Below are positions 10,090-19,078 of a DNA stretch of 64,000 bases, piece by piece. Position 1 is the first letter of the stretch, and each line of letters starts with the position of its first letter. This DNA is from Tissierella simiarum (lineage in GTDB: Bacteria; Bacillota; Clostridia; Tissierellales; Tissierellaceae). The stretch lies in assembly GCF_018917865.1 (NCBI RefSeq), contig NZ_JAHLPM010000001.1, forward strand, positions 124,001 through 188,000. Reading direction: 5' to 3'. The notes beneath the pieces were generated by a model. That model had not been told where the DNA came from. It saw only the letters and a program-made list of their open reading frames with translations, and did no database searches. The translations under genes were made by a program, and so were the position numbers.

Positions 10090-11142
10090 CTACTTAGTTT
10101 CAAACCAATGTCCAGTACTATTAGCAATTTTAACTAATGTAAGCATTAATGGAACTTCGACTAATACTCCAACTACTGTTGCTAAAGTAGCACCAGAATC
10201 CAATCCAAATAAGGATATGGCTACAGCCACAGCTAATTCAAAGAAATTACTTGCTCCTATCATGGCTGCTGGAGCTGCAATATTATGAGGTAGCCTCCAA
10301 GCTTTACTCCATCCATAGGCTATAATAAAAATTAAGAAAGTTTGAAAGATTAACGGTACAGCTATAAGTCCAATGTGTAAAGGATTATCTAATATCACTT
10401 TCCCTTGGAAAGAGAATATGATTATTAATGTAAGTAATAAACCAGCAATAGTAATATTATCAAACTTTTTTAAAAATACATTTTCAAAATAATCTAATCC
10501 TTTATTTTTAACTATATACTTTCTGGATAGATATCCTCCCACTAAAGGTATAACTATAAATAAGATTACAGACAGTATTAAAGTATCATAAGGAACAATA
10601 ACATCGCTTACTCCTAGTAAAAAAGCTACTATAGGCGTGAAAGCAAACAAAAGAATTAAATCGTTTACCGCTACCTGCACCAATGTATATGCTCCATCTC
10701 CATCTGTTAAATAACTCCATACAAATACCATAGCAGTACAAGGAGCTGCTCCTAACAAAACTGCTCCAGCTAAATATTCAGAAGCTAAATTGCCAGGTAT
10801 TAAATCTTTAAATACTATTTTTAAAAAGAAAGTAGCTATTAAATACATAGTAAAGGGTTTAACTAACCAATTGGACACACAGGTTATTGTAAGACCTTTA
10901 GGTTTTTTAGTAGCTTGAACTATACTAGTAAAATCAATTTTTAGCATCATAGGATAAATCATTAACCATATTAGTATAGCCACAGGAATTGACACTTTAG
11001 CATATTCAAATTTACTTAAAACTTGCGGGATAATAGGAATATATTTTCCTATTAAGAGCCCAATAATAATACATAAAGCTACCCAAAGAGTTAAATATTT
11101 ACCAAAAAAACTTAATCCACCTGAATCTTTTTTATCACCCAT
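10090..11142 (-). CDS. acr3: Arsenite efflux transporter, Acr3 family
   Basis: 350 residues, about ten membrane helices. GAAPCTAMVFVWSYLTDG holds the conserved Cys required by Acr3 proteins, and GASNFFELAVAVAI matches the second conserved core. Exports As(III), driven by the proton gradient. Encoded between arsR and arsC with 14-20 bp gaps in one operon. Confidence 0.94.
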   Translation of the reverse strand: MGDKKDSGGLSFFGKYLTLWVALCIIIGLLIGKYIPIIPQVLSKFEYAKVSIPVAILIWLMIYPMMLKIDFTSIVQATKKPKGLTITCVSNWLVKPFTMYLIATFFLKIVFKDLIPGNLASEYLAGAVLLGAAPCTAMVFVWSYLTDGDGAYTLVQVAVNDLILLFAFTPIVAFLLGVSDVIVPYDTLILSVILFIVIPLVGGYLSRKYIVKNKGLDYFENVFLKKFDNITIAGLLLTLIIIFSFQGKVILDNPLHIGLIAVPLIFQTFLIFIIAYGWSKAWRLPHNIAAPAAMIGASNFFELAVAVAISLFGLDSGATLATVVGVLVEVPLMLTLVKIANSTGHWFETK

Positions 11143-11162
11143 AAACTACCTCCTGAATATAA

Positions 11163-11492
11163 TTATTCTTCTTTCTCATTTAATGAACAAGCTTTTCCTT
11201 TAACTCTATTGCATATACAATCTTCTTTAAAATTTGTAATGTACTGAATAAACTCACATACTTCATCTATTTTCTCCTCATTTATAGAATAGTTCATCCA
11301 TTTTCCATTTTTCTCTCCATTGACTAATCCTGCTTGTTGAAGAATTTTCATATGATGAGATATAGTTGGCTGACTTAATTCGAGTCCTTCCATTATGTCA
11401 CAGGCACACATTTCTCCACAAGATAGCATATCTAATATAGATAACCTATTCTTATCAGCCAACGCTTTAAATATTTCGACTTTATCATCCAC
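11163..11492 (-). CDS. arsR: ArsR-family metalloid-responsive repressor
   Basis: About 109 residues from GTG at 11492 (AGGTAGGTG upstream); the ATG at 11510 is a possible alternative. Winged helix with FKALADKNRLSILDML and a recognition helix LSQPTISHHMKIL. The metalloid site is CGEMCACD in helix 3, the classic ArsR CxC arrangement, plus extra Cys near the C-terminus (EDCICNRVKGKAC). First gene of the arsenic operon, probably autorepressing from 11524-11576. Confidence 0.9.
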   Translation of the reverse strand: MDDKVEIFKALADKNRLSILDMLSCGEMCACDIMEGLELSQPTISHHMKILQQAGLVNGEKNGKWMNYSINEEKIDEVCEFIQYITNFKEDCICNRVKGKACSLNEKEE

Positions 11493-11523
11493 AATATCAC
11501 CTACCTTCATATTTATATATTTA

Positions 11524-11576
11524 AATGTATCAATGTATCTAATAAAATAATAACCCCTATTAAGGGGTTTTGTCAA
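11524..11576 (-). promoter_or_regulatory. ars operon promoter with probable ArsR operator
   Basis: On minus: TTGACA (11576-11571), a 17-bp spacer, TTATTA (11553-11548). The spacer is almost filled by the dyad AACCCCTTAATAGGGGTT. Just downstream are two tandem GATACATT octamers (11524-11539) of the kind bound by ArsR/SmtB proteins. Which is the real operator cannot be told by eye. Confidence 0.55.
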
Positions 11577-11586
11577 TACATAAAGT

Positions 11587-11823
11587 TTATTTTCCTTCCA
11601 CAATTTTCTTAATATCTTCTACTTCTGGAATCCTACCAACTAATACTACCTTTTCATCTATGACAATACCTGGTGTACTCATTACTCCGTATTTCATCAT
11701 AGTTATTAAATCTTCAACTTCCTCTATAGTAGCATCTATGCCTAATTCTTCTATAGCTTTTTTAGTGTTTTCTACTGCCTTATGGCATTTATCGCATCCA
11801 GCACCCAATATCTTTATTATCAT
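11587..11823 (-). CDS. Small thioredoxin-like redox protein
   Basis: 78 residues of thioredoxin fold: MIIKILGAGCDKCHKAVENT with the CDKC redox/metal motif at residues 10-13, cis-Pro region TPGIVIDEKVV. These redox-active disulfide proteins are common beside ArsP-type permeases and may hand over electrons or thiol-bound metalloids. The ATG overlaps the upstream LysR stop codon (TAATG), so they are cotranslated; the arsR promoter begins just past its stop. Confidence 0.85.
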   Translation of the reverse strand: MIIKILGAGCDKCHKAVENTKKAIEELGIDATIEEVEDLITMMKYGVMSTPGIVIDEKVVLVGRIPEVEDIKKIVEGK

Positions 11824-12719
11824 TAAATCACCCTTTCTAAGCTAAACTTTATGAAATCTTCAATAAATTCCATGCTTTCATCATAAGCATACACAAAATT
11901 AAACTCTCTTACAATAGATATATTTTCTATAGGAATAATTTTCATACTTTCTTCCATTATTTCTGCTTTTACTGATTCTTTAGAAAGAATAGTATATCCA
12001 AGCCCTTCTTTTACCAAAGTCTTTATCCCATTAATACTGCTAATTTCTATATGATGATTTAAAACATCATCACTATAACCTTTACTAATAAGTGCTCCTT
12101 CTATTATTTTCCGTGTTCCAGAAACCTTTTCTCTTAAAATTAATTTTTGTTCTAATAGCTCTTCAAGAGTCATACTTTCTTTTTTAGATAAAGGTCCTTT
12201 AGTTGGAGCTACTAATACTAATTTATCATCTTTAAATTTTCTATATTTATATTTTGTCTTGTCAAAAGGCCCTTCTATTAAAGCTAAAGAGATTTCTCTT
12301 TCTAATAACTTTTTTAGAATAATGTTAGTATTATTTACCCTTAAAATTATGTTTATATTCTTATGCCTTTCCATATAATCATAAATAACTTTAGGTAGAA
12401 TATAATCTCCAATAGTCATAGTTGCTCCAATTTTATATTTTTTATAATTTATATCTTTATGGTTTAACTTTTCTTTTAAGTTTTCATGAAGATTTATTAT
12501 TTGTTTAGCATATTGAAGAAAAAGTTCTCCTTCATCTGTTAAGACTAGTTTTTTTCCTTCCTTCTTAAAAAAAAGTGTATTGTAATACTGTTCTAGATAC
12601 TGAATTTGTTTATAGACAGCAGGTTGTGTCAAATTTAAACTTTCAGCAGCCTTAGTATAATTCCCTATTTTGGCTACCATTACAAAAGTATATAGTCTTG
12701 AATCCATGCTTTTCATCAC
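11823..12719 (-). CDS. LysR-family transcriptional regulator
   Basis: 298 residues. N-terminal winged helix (about 5-65: YTKAAESLNLTQPAVYKQIQYLEQYYNTLFF) and a periplasmic-binding-like effector domain (about 90-290). Lies between the two chrA halves and the thioredoxin-like gene on the same strand, so it probably senses an anion or metalloid and regulates this cluster; the inducer is unknown. Confidence 0.9.
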   Translation of the reverse strand: MMKSMDSRLYTFVMVAKIGNYTKAAESLNLTQPAVYKQIQYLEQYYNTLFFKKEGKKLVLTDEGELFLQYAKQIINLHENLKEKLNHKDINYKKYKIGATMTIGDYILPKVIYDYMERHKNINIILRVNNTNIILKKLLEREISLALIEGPFDKTKYKYRKFKDDKLVLVAPTKGPLSKKESMTLEELLEQKLILREKVSGTRKIIEGALISKGYSDDVLNHHIEISSINGIKTLVKEGLGYTILSKESVKAEIMEESMKIIPIENISIVREFNFVYAYDESMEFIEDFIKFSLERVI

Positions 12720-12733
12720 CTAATATAAGTATA

Positions 12734-13264
12734 CTACATAATGCCATAAAATAAAGTACCCATTCCTCCTGCGATTACTATAGTTAATATTGGATGGATT
12801 TTAGTCTTTAAACTCATCAATAGGATAAATCCCCCAATAATTATAGATTTTATATCTATATAGGATTGTTTAGATAATGATAAAAAAGCGCTAAATATCA
12901 GTCCTATTAAAGCAGGTCTCATTCCTGTTAAAGCCGACTTTAATACATTGGAATCCTTGAATTTAAGTATATAATGAGTAGCTATAGATACCAATATAAA
13001 GGAAAAAGAAACTACACCTAAAGTAGCAAAAACACTGCCCCAAAATCCGCTTATTTTATATCCTACAAACGTAGCTGTATTTATAGAAATAGGTCCTGGT
13101 GTCATTTGAGATATTCCAATAATATCTAAAAATTCAGTTGTAGTTAACCATGCATTCTTTGTTACTACTTCTCTCTGTATTAAAGGCAACATGGCATAAC
13201 CTCCACCATAGCCAAATACACCTATTTTAAAAAAGCACATATAAAGTTTAAGTATTGTATTCAT
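12734..13264 (-). CDS. chrA: Chromate transporter family, second half
   Basis: 176 residues with about five membrane helices. FGYGGGYAMLPLIQREVV and SQMTPGPISINTATFVGYK are the CHR-domain motifs. It is one half of a short-chain, two-protein chromate/sulfate-type antiporter; the partner is encoded immediately upstream with no gap. True chromate transport is not proven by the family. Confidence 0.9.
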   Translation of the reverse strand: MNTILKLYMCFFKIGVFGYGGGYAMLPLIQREVVTKNAWLTTTEFLDIIGISQMTPGPISINTATFVGYKISGFWGSVFATLGVVSFSFILVSIATHYILKFKDSNVLKSALTGMRPALIGLIFSAFLSLSKQSYIDIKSIIIGGFILLMSLKTKIHPILTIVIAGGMGTLFYGIM

Positions 13265-13807
13265 TTAGCTCTCCATCCTTTCAGATAAAAATATTCCATA
13301 AATAGCTGATAAAAATATAATTATTATTGGGTGCACATCAAAAATTGTTATGGCACAAATAGATATAACTACAATAAGTAAGTTAATAATATTTTTATTT
13401 ACTGATTTAGATAGACCTTTTACTGCTAATAGTACCAATACAGGTACTGCTCCCGATATACCTTTAAATATATTATCTACTATAGGATTTTCTCTAAATT
13501 GGGAAAAAAATAATGCAATAACAATAATAATCAAAAATGATGGGAGTATGACTCCCAAAATCGCCATAACAGCTCCAATAATTCCTCCTAACTTATATCC
13601 AATAAATAAAGAAGAATTTACTGGCATTGCACCTGGAAAACTTTGCGCTATGACCAATATATCTGTAAATTCCTCCTTTGAAATCCATTTTCTATTATCT
13701 ACTACTTCCCTTTCAATTAAAGGAATCATAGCATAGCCTCCTCCAAATGTGAAAGCACCAATTTTAAAGAAACTTAAAAACATAATAAATAGTTCTTTCA
13801 TTTTAAT
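13265..13807 (-). CDS. chrA: Chromate transporter family, first half
   Basis: About 180 residues from the internal Met in MKELFIMFLSFFKIGAFTFG, which follows an AGGAGG; the longer in-frame start adds a basic stretch unlike the family. FGGGYAMIPLIEREVV and AQSFPGAMPVNSSLFIGYK are CHR motifs. Ends one base before the second half starts, so a heterodimer is likely. Confidence 0.88.
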   Translation of the reverse strand: MKMKELFIMFLSFFKIGAFTFGGGYAMIPLIEREVVDNRKWISKEEFTDILVIAQSFPGAMPVNSSLFIGYKLGGIIGAVMAILGVILPSFLIIIVIALFFSQFRENPIVDNIFKGISGAVPVLVLLAVKGLSKSVNKNIINLLIVVISICAITIFDVHPIIIIFLSAIYGIFLSERMES

Positions 13808-13916
13808 CCTCCTGTCTGATTTAATAGTCATTTTAAATCTTAACACAGAAAAATTATAATAAGAACTTATAAATAGTTATTGTATTATAACTAAAAGTTA
13901 TAGAATATTACATAAA

Positions 13917-13946
13917 TTTAGCGGAGAATTGATTCTCCGCTAAATT
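13917..13946. terminator. Terminator of pepF
   Basis: TTAGCGGAGAAT/ATTCTCCGCTAA perfect stem with AAATTT flanks on both sides; it can act in either direction. Confidence 0.7.
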
Positions 13947-13951
13947 TATGC

Positions 13952-15853
13952 TCATTTCTTCTGAGCTCTTTTATTTAGTAATCTTTCCATTTCGTTAACT
14001 AACTCTCCAAAATGCTTTAGAATATTATCAACTGGTTTAGAGGAATTCATATTAACTCCTGCCTTTTTGAGTATTTCTACTGGATAATCTGAACCGCCAG
14101 CTGATAAAAATTCTAGATATCTATCCACTGCTCCGTTCTCCCCTTTTAGGATGTTATTTGTCAATTCATAAGAAGCCGACATAGAAGTAGCATATTTATA
14201 TACATAAAAATTCATATAGAAATGTGATATTCTAGACCAACCATATTTAGAATTCTCATCAACGGTAAATGCTTTGCCATTATACTTTTTAATTAATGAC
14301 AGCCACAAATTATTTAGTACATCTGTTGAAAGTGGTTCTCCCTTTTCTGCCATGTCATGAACAGTTTGCTCAAATTCAGCAAACATTACTTGAGTATAAA
14401 TTGTTCCCATAATGTTATCTATTTGTTTGCTAATTAAATATAATTTTTCTTCATCATTTTTAGCATTTTTAATTAAATAGTCCATTACTAATAATTCATT
14501 TGTAATAGATGCAACTTCTGCTGTAAATATAGGGTAACCGGATAAATAATATGGCTGATTCTTATTTGAATACATTGAATTAAGAGCATGCCCCATTTCA
14601 TGGGCAAGGGTTAATACAGAGTCTAGATTATCTTCATAGTTCATAAGGATATATGGATGAGTATCGTAAGTGCCCCATTGATATCCTCCTGTATATTTGT
14701 TATCATCTTCATATACATCAACCCATCTTGAGTTAATACCTTTCTTAAAATCATCAACGTATTTTTTTCCTAAAGGTTCTAATGCCTTAGCAATTATCTT
14801 TACTGCATCATCATAGCTTATTTCCATATTGTAGTCTTTCACTATTGAGAGAGAATCATCATAAGCATGCAGTTCATTTAAGTTTAATGCTTTCTTTTTT
14901 ATTTCATAGTATTTATGCAAATATCCTAAATTATTATTTACTGATTTTATTAGATTATCATAAATAGATCTTGGTATAAATTCTTCTGCTAATGCTGCTT
15001 CGATTGATGAATTATAGTTTTTTACATTGGCTAGAAAAATATTTTTCTTAACCTCAGCATTATATGTTGCAGCTAAAGTATTGCTTACTTTCCCATAAGC
15101 GTTAGTCCTAGCTTCATAAGCTTTCTTTCTTAATTCCCTATCCTCACTTTCAAGTATTTCATAATAAGCTGAATTATTTAATTTAATTTCTTTACCATCT
15201 TTATCTTTTATCGTAGGATATTCAAAATCTGCCAATGTTATCTTATCAAATATCTCATTTGGTGATGATATTATGTCACTTGCAGCTGAAAGTATTGCCT
15301 CTTCTTTATCTGATAATATATGTTCTTTTTGTTTCAGTAATTGTTCTAAATATAGTTTATATTCCTTTAATTTAGGATTATTAATTAATGCCTTTAGTTG
15401 GCTCTCTGATAAGCTAAGTATCTCTGGCTTTTCAAAAGAAGCAGCAGATAAATATTTGCTATAGGCTGTACTTGCTATAGATACCATTTCTTGAGCATTA
15501 CTATCTGCTTGATTTAAATCTAAAGATAAATTTGCATATACATGTCCTTTTAACAATAGTCTACTTGCCTCTTCATCTAATTTATAATAGTTTAACAAAT
15601 TATCTGCTATATTTAATTTTCCCTTTAACTTTTCATATTTTGGTAAGATTTCATCCATAAGTTTATTCATATCTTTCTCAAAATCTTGCCTTGTTTTATA
15701 AATCTGTGAAAGATCCCATTTATATTTATCATCAGCCTTTGAACGTTTAGAAAGTTTTACATCAGCAAAAGCTACTGATTGACCAAGCAATAATATAAGT
15801 ATCAATAGAAATGATATAAGTGATTTTTTTAAATAAAATCTTCTCATAAACAT
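13952..15853 (-). CDS. pepF: Secreted M3-family oligoendopeptidase F
   Basis: 633 residues. Unlike most PepF proteins it has an N-terminal signal sequence (basic KK, then SLISFLLILILLLG, cleavage probably after AFA) and so should act outside the membrane. The M3 catalytic zinc motif HEMGH is in TLAHEMGHALNSMYS (about residue 420), with the downstream Glu in TAEVASITNE. Hydrolyses oligopeptides of roughly 7-17 residues. The SD (AGGAGGTG) is about 15 bases from the ATG, with GGGGATAGCCCC between them. Monocistronic, with its own terminator. Confidence 0.92.
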   Translation of the reverse strand: MFMRRFYLKKSLISFLLILILLLGQSVAFADVKLSKRSKADDKYKWDLSQIYKTRQDFEKDMNKLMDEILPKYEKLKGKLNIADNLLNYYKLDEEASRLLLKGHVYANLSLDLNQADSNAQEMVSIASTAYSKYLSAASFEKPEILSLSESQLKALINNPKLKEYKLYLEQLLKQKEHILSDKEEAILSAASDIISSPNEIFDKITLADFEYPTIKDKDGKEIKLNNSAYYEILESEDRELRKKAYEARTNAYGKVSNTLAATYNAEVKKNIFLANVKNYNSSIEAALAEEFIPRSIYDNLIKSVNNNLGYLHKYYEIKKKALNLNELHAYDDSLSIVKDYNMEISYDDAVKIIAKALEPLGKKYVDDFKKGINSRWVDVYEDDNKYTGGYQWGTYDTHPYILMNYEDNLDSVLTLAHEMGHALNSMYSNKNQPYYLSGYPIFTAEVASITNELLVMDYLIKNAKNDEEKLYLISKQIDNIMGTIYTQVMFAEFEQTVHDMAEKGEPLSTDVLNNLWLSLIKKYNGKAFTVDENSKYGWSRISHFYMNFYVYKYATSMSASYELTNNILKGENGAVDRYLEFLSAGGSDYPVEILKKAGVNMNSSKPVDNILKHFGELVNEMERLLNKRAQKK

Positions 15854-15984
15854 GGGGCTATCCCCACACCTCCTTTTTGAAACTTTAGAATATTTATATA
15901 ATTATGCATGTATTCCATATTTAATGTTTTTTACCTTCTTAGTTATTCTAAAAATTTCAAAACAATATAACATTATAAAAACAA

Positions 15985-16016
15985 CTCCCTTTTTAATACT
16001 AAAAGGAAGTTATTAC
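15985..16016 (-). terminator. Terminator after the TetR gene
   Basis: AACTTCCTTTTAGTATTAAAAAGGGAGTT hairpin on the minus strand followed by GTTTTTATAA, just after the TetR stop. Confidence 0.55.
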
Positions 16017-16017
16017 T

Positions 16018-16623
16018 CTATTTCTTAGCTAAACCATTTTTAAAGAACTCTATTAAATAATTAGCTGACAATGCATACTCATCTATATCTATAGTTTTAG
16101 AAATATCCTGTAAGTTAAAAAATAAATAGTTTACTAAACTTTTAATAAACTCTTTTGGAAGATCTTCTCTAAATTCTCCTTTTTCAAAAGCTCTATCAAT
16201 TAACCTGCCTAAATAATCATTTTGCTCAAAATTATATTTTTCTTTAATTTTATTGAATATTGGATTATCTAAATCTTTTAAATATGATTGAGAAAACTTG
16301 TTTATCTCAGGTCTATAATGAGCAAATTCTATACCTGTTTTTATCATTATTTTTAATAAAGTAAATATATCTTTATCAAAATCCTCAGGATTTATACTTT
16401 TATTAAAAAAATTTATCTTCTCTTCTGCTAATATATCTATTAAATATATATATAAATCTTCTTTGTTTTTAAAATGATAATAGAAGGTACCCTTACTAAT
16501 ACCTGTCTTTTTTAAAATATTATTTAAAGAAGCCTGTTCATATCCTTTTTCTCCAAATTCTATTAAAGCCTGATCTATAAGCTCCTGTCGTTTTTCAAAA
16601 GACTTCTCTTTTTTTTCCTCCAC
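16018..16623 (-). CDS. TetR-family regulator of the adjacent ABC exporter
   Basis: 201 residues. TetR helix-turn-helix (about 10-55: IDQALIEFGEKGYEQASLNN, ISKGTFYYHFKNKEDLY) followed by a divergent ligand-binding domain. It is the last gene of the ABC-2 operon; two dyads next to the operon promoter at 18952-18980 are the likely operators, giving autorepression relieved by an exporter substrate. Confidence 0.9.
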   Translation of the reverse strand: MEEKKEKSFEKRQELIDQALIEFGEKGYEQASLNNILKKTGISKGTFYYHFKNKEDLYIYLIDILAEEKINFFNKSINPEDFDKDIFTLLKIMIKTGIEFAHYRPEINKFSQSYLKDLDNPIFNKIKEKYNFEQNDYLGRLIDRAFEKGEFREDLPKEFIKSLVNYLFFNLQDISKTIDIDEYALSANYLIEFFKNGLAKK

Positions 16624-16639
16624 GTGACCACCTCTTTTG

Positions 16640-17359
16640 TTATATCCTCGTTTGTTTAATAAATAATTTATACACTAGTATATTTAAGATCAATACATAT
16701 AATAATCCGATAAAATAATATTGATTATAAGATAGATAGAGAATATCTCCTCTTATTAAACTGCTTATTGCTTTGGCTGACCAAAATCCTGGAGCAAAAG
16801 CAAAGAATAATTCCTTTTTTCCCATAAAAAACAATGCTATTATTGGAAAAACGATTATTGTCCCAGCTCCCTTCATTACTGCAAATCCTTCTATTTTATT
16901 TTTAGCTAAAGCATTTATTAATAAACCTGATATAGGTGCTTCAAAAGATGCTAAGAAAGAAATAGCTATTATATTTTTTATAGAAATATTACCTATATTA
17001 GAAAACCACATTACATATATACAAGCAATAAAGCAGAGAATAGAAACCATAATCAATCTAAAAGCTAAAAACTGCTTAATACCAAAAGGTGAAATTTTAA
17101 TTGCAGTTAAAACATTATCATCTCTATCTTCAAGAATTGAAAATCCAATTAATGCGCCATAGGAAATGGGTACAAGTAATGTTAGTATTACTATTATCAG
17201 ATCTGCATATGCTTCTAAGCTAAAATTATTTCTACGGGAAATCCAAGGAAGAAAATACCTTCCTATTAAGCCAAATAGAATAGGATATACAACCATAAAG
17301 CCCATCATAGAATCTCTACTCCATTTTTTAATTTCAGATTTTATAAAATTCCCATACAT
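16640..17359 (-). CDS. ABC-2 type exporter permease (second)
   Basis: 239 residues with six predicted membrane helices and no signal peptide, typical of ABC-2/fluoroquinolone-exporter-type membrane proteins (YGALIGFSILEDRDDNVLTAIKISP region). Forms the channel with the permease encoded immediately upstream. Substrate unknown, probably a drug or peptide given the TetR control. Confidence 0.85.
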   Translation of the reverse strand: MYGNFIKSEIKKWSRDSMMGFMVVYPILFGLIGRYFLPWISRRNNFSLEAYADLIIVILTLLVPISYGALIGFSILEDRDDNVLTAIKISPFGIKQFLAFRLIMVSILCFIACIYVMWFSNIGNISIKNIIAISFLASFEAPISGLLINALAKNKIEGFAVMKGAGTIIVFPIIALFFMGKKELFFAFAPGFWSAKAISSLIRGDILYLSYNQYYFIGLLYVLILNILVYKLFIKQTRI

Positions 17360-17360
17360 A

Positions 17361-18086
17361 TTAATCCCTACCTTCTTTCATTGCATATTCATCAAATTTT
17401 TTCCATACTATATAAAATAAAATTATTGTTCCAAATATTATATATAAAATAGATATCCATATCTTCCAAGTTTCATAACCGCCTGTGGCTCCTTTTAATA
17501 ATGTAAGGGAAGCTTTTGTGGGAATTATATATAAAACTTTTTTAAATATATTATTGGTAATAATGTTGAATTCTTCTAATAATACTGGGGTCATGAATAT
17601 AAAAACATACTTCATCATTCCCATTAATAAATCGGTAAAGTCTTTAGAAAAATAAGTTAATAAAAAACCAACCATAGAGTGAAAAAAAGATACTAAGATT
17701 ACCGCACCTAATATAGCAAAAAAATTTAAGTTTACCTCTTTAAATAATTTAGAATAACCGTACATAATAACTAATGCGAAAATATTAAATATGATATTGG
17801 AAAAATTTTTAGCCAATATATATTCGGTTTTACTGATAGGAGATACCAGTAAGGTTCTAATAGTTCCTTCCTGTTTTTCATATATAAAAGTGACTCCTAC
17901 TAAAAGCATTGCCATTGATGTAGCATCCATAAATATAAGTAGTGGAATAATATTGGTTACATCCTCTACATCTATAAAATGTAATATTCCAATCCAAATC
18001 AACGAAACAAAGATGCTCGCAGTCAATATATTATATTTTTTCATTCTTTGAATTTCTCCATTTATTAGAACAAAGAAGTTACTCAT
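17361..18086 (-). CDS. ABC-2 type exporter permease (first)
   Basis: 241 residues, six membrane helices; YEKQEGTIRTLLVSPISKTEYILAK is the ABC-2 coupling region. Starts eight bases inside the end of the ATPase gene and ends one base before the next permease gene, so all three are tightly coupled. Confidence 0.86.
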   Translation of the reverse strand: MSNFFVLINGEIQRMKKYNILTASIFVSLIWIGILHFIDVEDVTNIIPLLIFMDATSMAMLLVGVTFIYEKQEGTIRTLLVSPISKTEYILAKNFSNIIFNIFALVIMYGYSKLFKEVNLNFFAILGAVILVSFFHSMVGFLLTYFSKDFTDLLMGMMKYVFIFMTPVLLEEFNIITNNIFKKVLYIIPTKASLTLLKGATGGYETWKIWISILYIIFGTIILFYIVWKKFDEYAMKEGRD

Positions 18087-18933
18087 ATTTTTTCACCCCT
18101 GTTACTTTAATAAATATATCGTCCAAAGTATTTTCCTTACTGTGAATAGTTATGATTTCTTTTTCTTTTATTAGTTTTAAGAACTCTAAATTATTTCCTA
18201 AACTATCTAATTCAAAGGATTGTTTATTTATTCCTTCTCCCTCTTTGTATTCTATCTCTACTTTTCTTTCTCCATACTTTAACTTTAAATCTTTTGGAGT
18301 GCTAATTTCAGCTATCTTCCCATCAGCCATAAAGGCTACCCTATCACATAATTCATCTACATCATTCATTAAATGGGTAGTCAGTAGTACTGTTCCCCCT
18401 TGTTCCTTATACTCCTTAATTATTTCTTTAACTATTCTAGCATTACTAGGATCTAATCCATTAGTAGGTTCGTCTAGAAAAAGCATCTTAGGATTGTTAA
18501 TCATTGCCCTTACAAAATTAAGTCTTATTTTCATTCCCTTAGAAAATTCACTTACTTTCTTCTTCCTATCATCATATAACCCTAATCTTTTTAAAAGGCT
18601 ATCCGTGTCTATATTTGAATTATATAATTTTTTAAAAAAATCTATATTTTCTTCTGCCGTCAGTTTAGAGAAATGTACTGGCATTTCAAAGCCTACTCCT
18701 ATTTCTTCATAAAAATCCTTTTCGTAAAACTTTAAATCTCTTCCTTTGTACAGTACTTCTCCCTTATATCCAGTCAATAATTTAATTAAGATTTTTTGAG
18801 TAGTACTTTTACCAACACCACTAGGACCAAGTAAGCCAAATATTTCTCCATCCTTTATTTCAAAGGATATGTCCTTTATGGTATCCCTCTTATTCTTAGG
18901 ATATTTAAAAATTAAATTATTTATTTGATACAA
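18079..18933 (-). CDS. ABC exporter ATPase
   Basis: About 284 residues. Walker A GLLGPSGVGKSTTQKIL, signature VSEFSKGMKIRLNF, Walker B MLFLDEPTNGLDP, H-loop LLTTHL. C-terminal extension as in drug/bacteriocin-type exporters. TTG at 18933 is the likely start (AAGGAG eight bases upstream); the in-frame GTG at 18942 overlaps the SD. First gene of an exporter-plus-TetR operon. Confidence 0.92.
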   Translation of the reverse strand: MYQINNLIFKYPKNKRDTIKDISFEIKDGEIFGLLGPSGVGKSTTQKILIKLLTGYKGEVLYKGRDLKFYEKDFYEEIGVGFEMPVHFSKLTAEENIDFFKKLYNSNIDTDSLLKRLGLYDDRKKKVSEFSKGMKIRLNFVRAMINNPKMLFLDEPTNGLDPSNARIVKEIIKEYKEQGGTVLLTTHLMNDVDELCDRVAFMADGKIAEISTPKDLKLKYGERKVEIEYKEGEGINKQSFELDSLGNNLEFLKLIKEKEIITIHSKENTLDDIFIKVTGVKKYE

Positions 18934-18951
18934 TTTAATCACTCCTTTTTA

Positions 18952-19009
18952 TAGACCATGTGGTCTAGACTGATGAGTCTATTATATTCTTGATTTTTTT
19001 ATTTGTCAA
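18952..19009 (-). promoter_or_regulatory. Consensus promoter with two TetR-type operators
   Basis: Perfect TTGACA (19009-19004), 17-bp spacer, perfect TATAAT (18986-18981) on minus. Directly downstream are two dyads, AGACT-CATC-AGTCT (18980-18967) and the palindrome TAGACCA/TGGTCTA (18967-18952). Their position over the transcription start predicts strong repression by the TetR protein encoded at the end of the operon. Confidence 0.8.
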
Positions 19010-19014
19010 TAAAA

Positions 19015-19062
19015 ATGCACCTCAAAATATTAGATTTTTGTCTAACATTTTGGGTGCACTTT
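19015..19062 (-). terminator. Terminator of the coiled-coil gene
   Basis: TGCACCCAAAATGTTAGA pairs with TCTAATATTTTGAGGTGCA and is followed by TTTTTATT on minus. Confidence 0.65.
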
Positions 19063-19078
19063 AATTAAAGTTCTTTTT

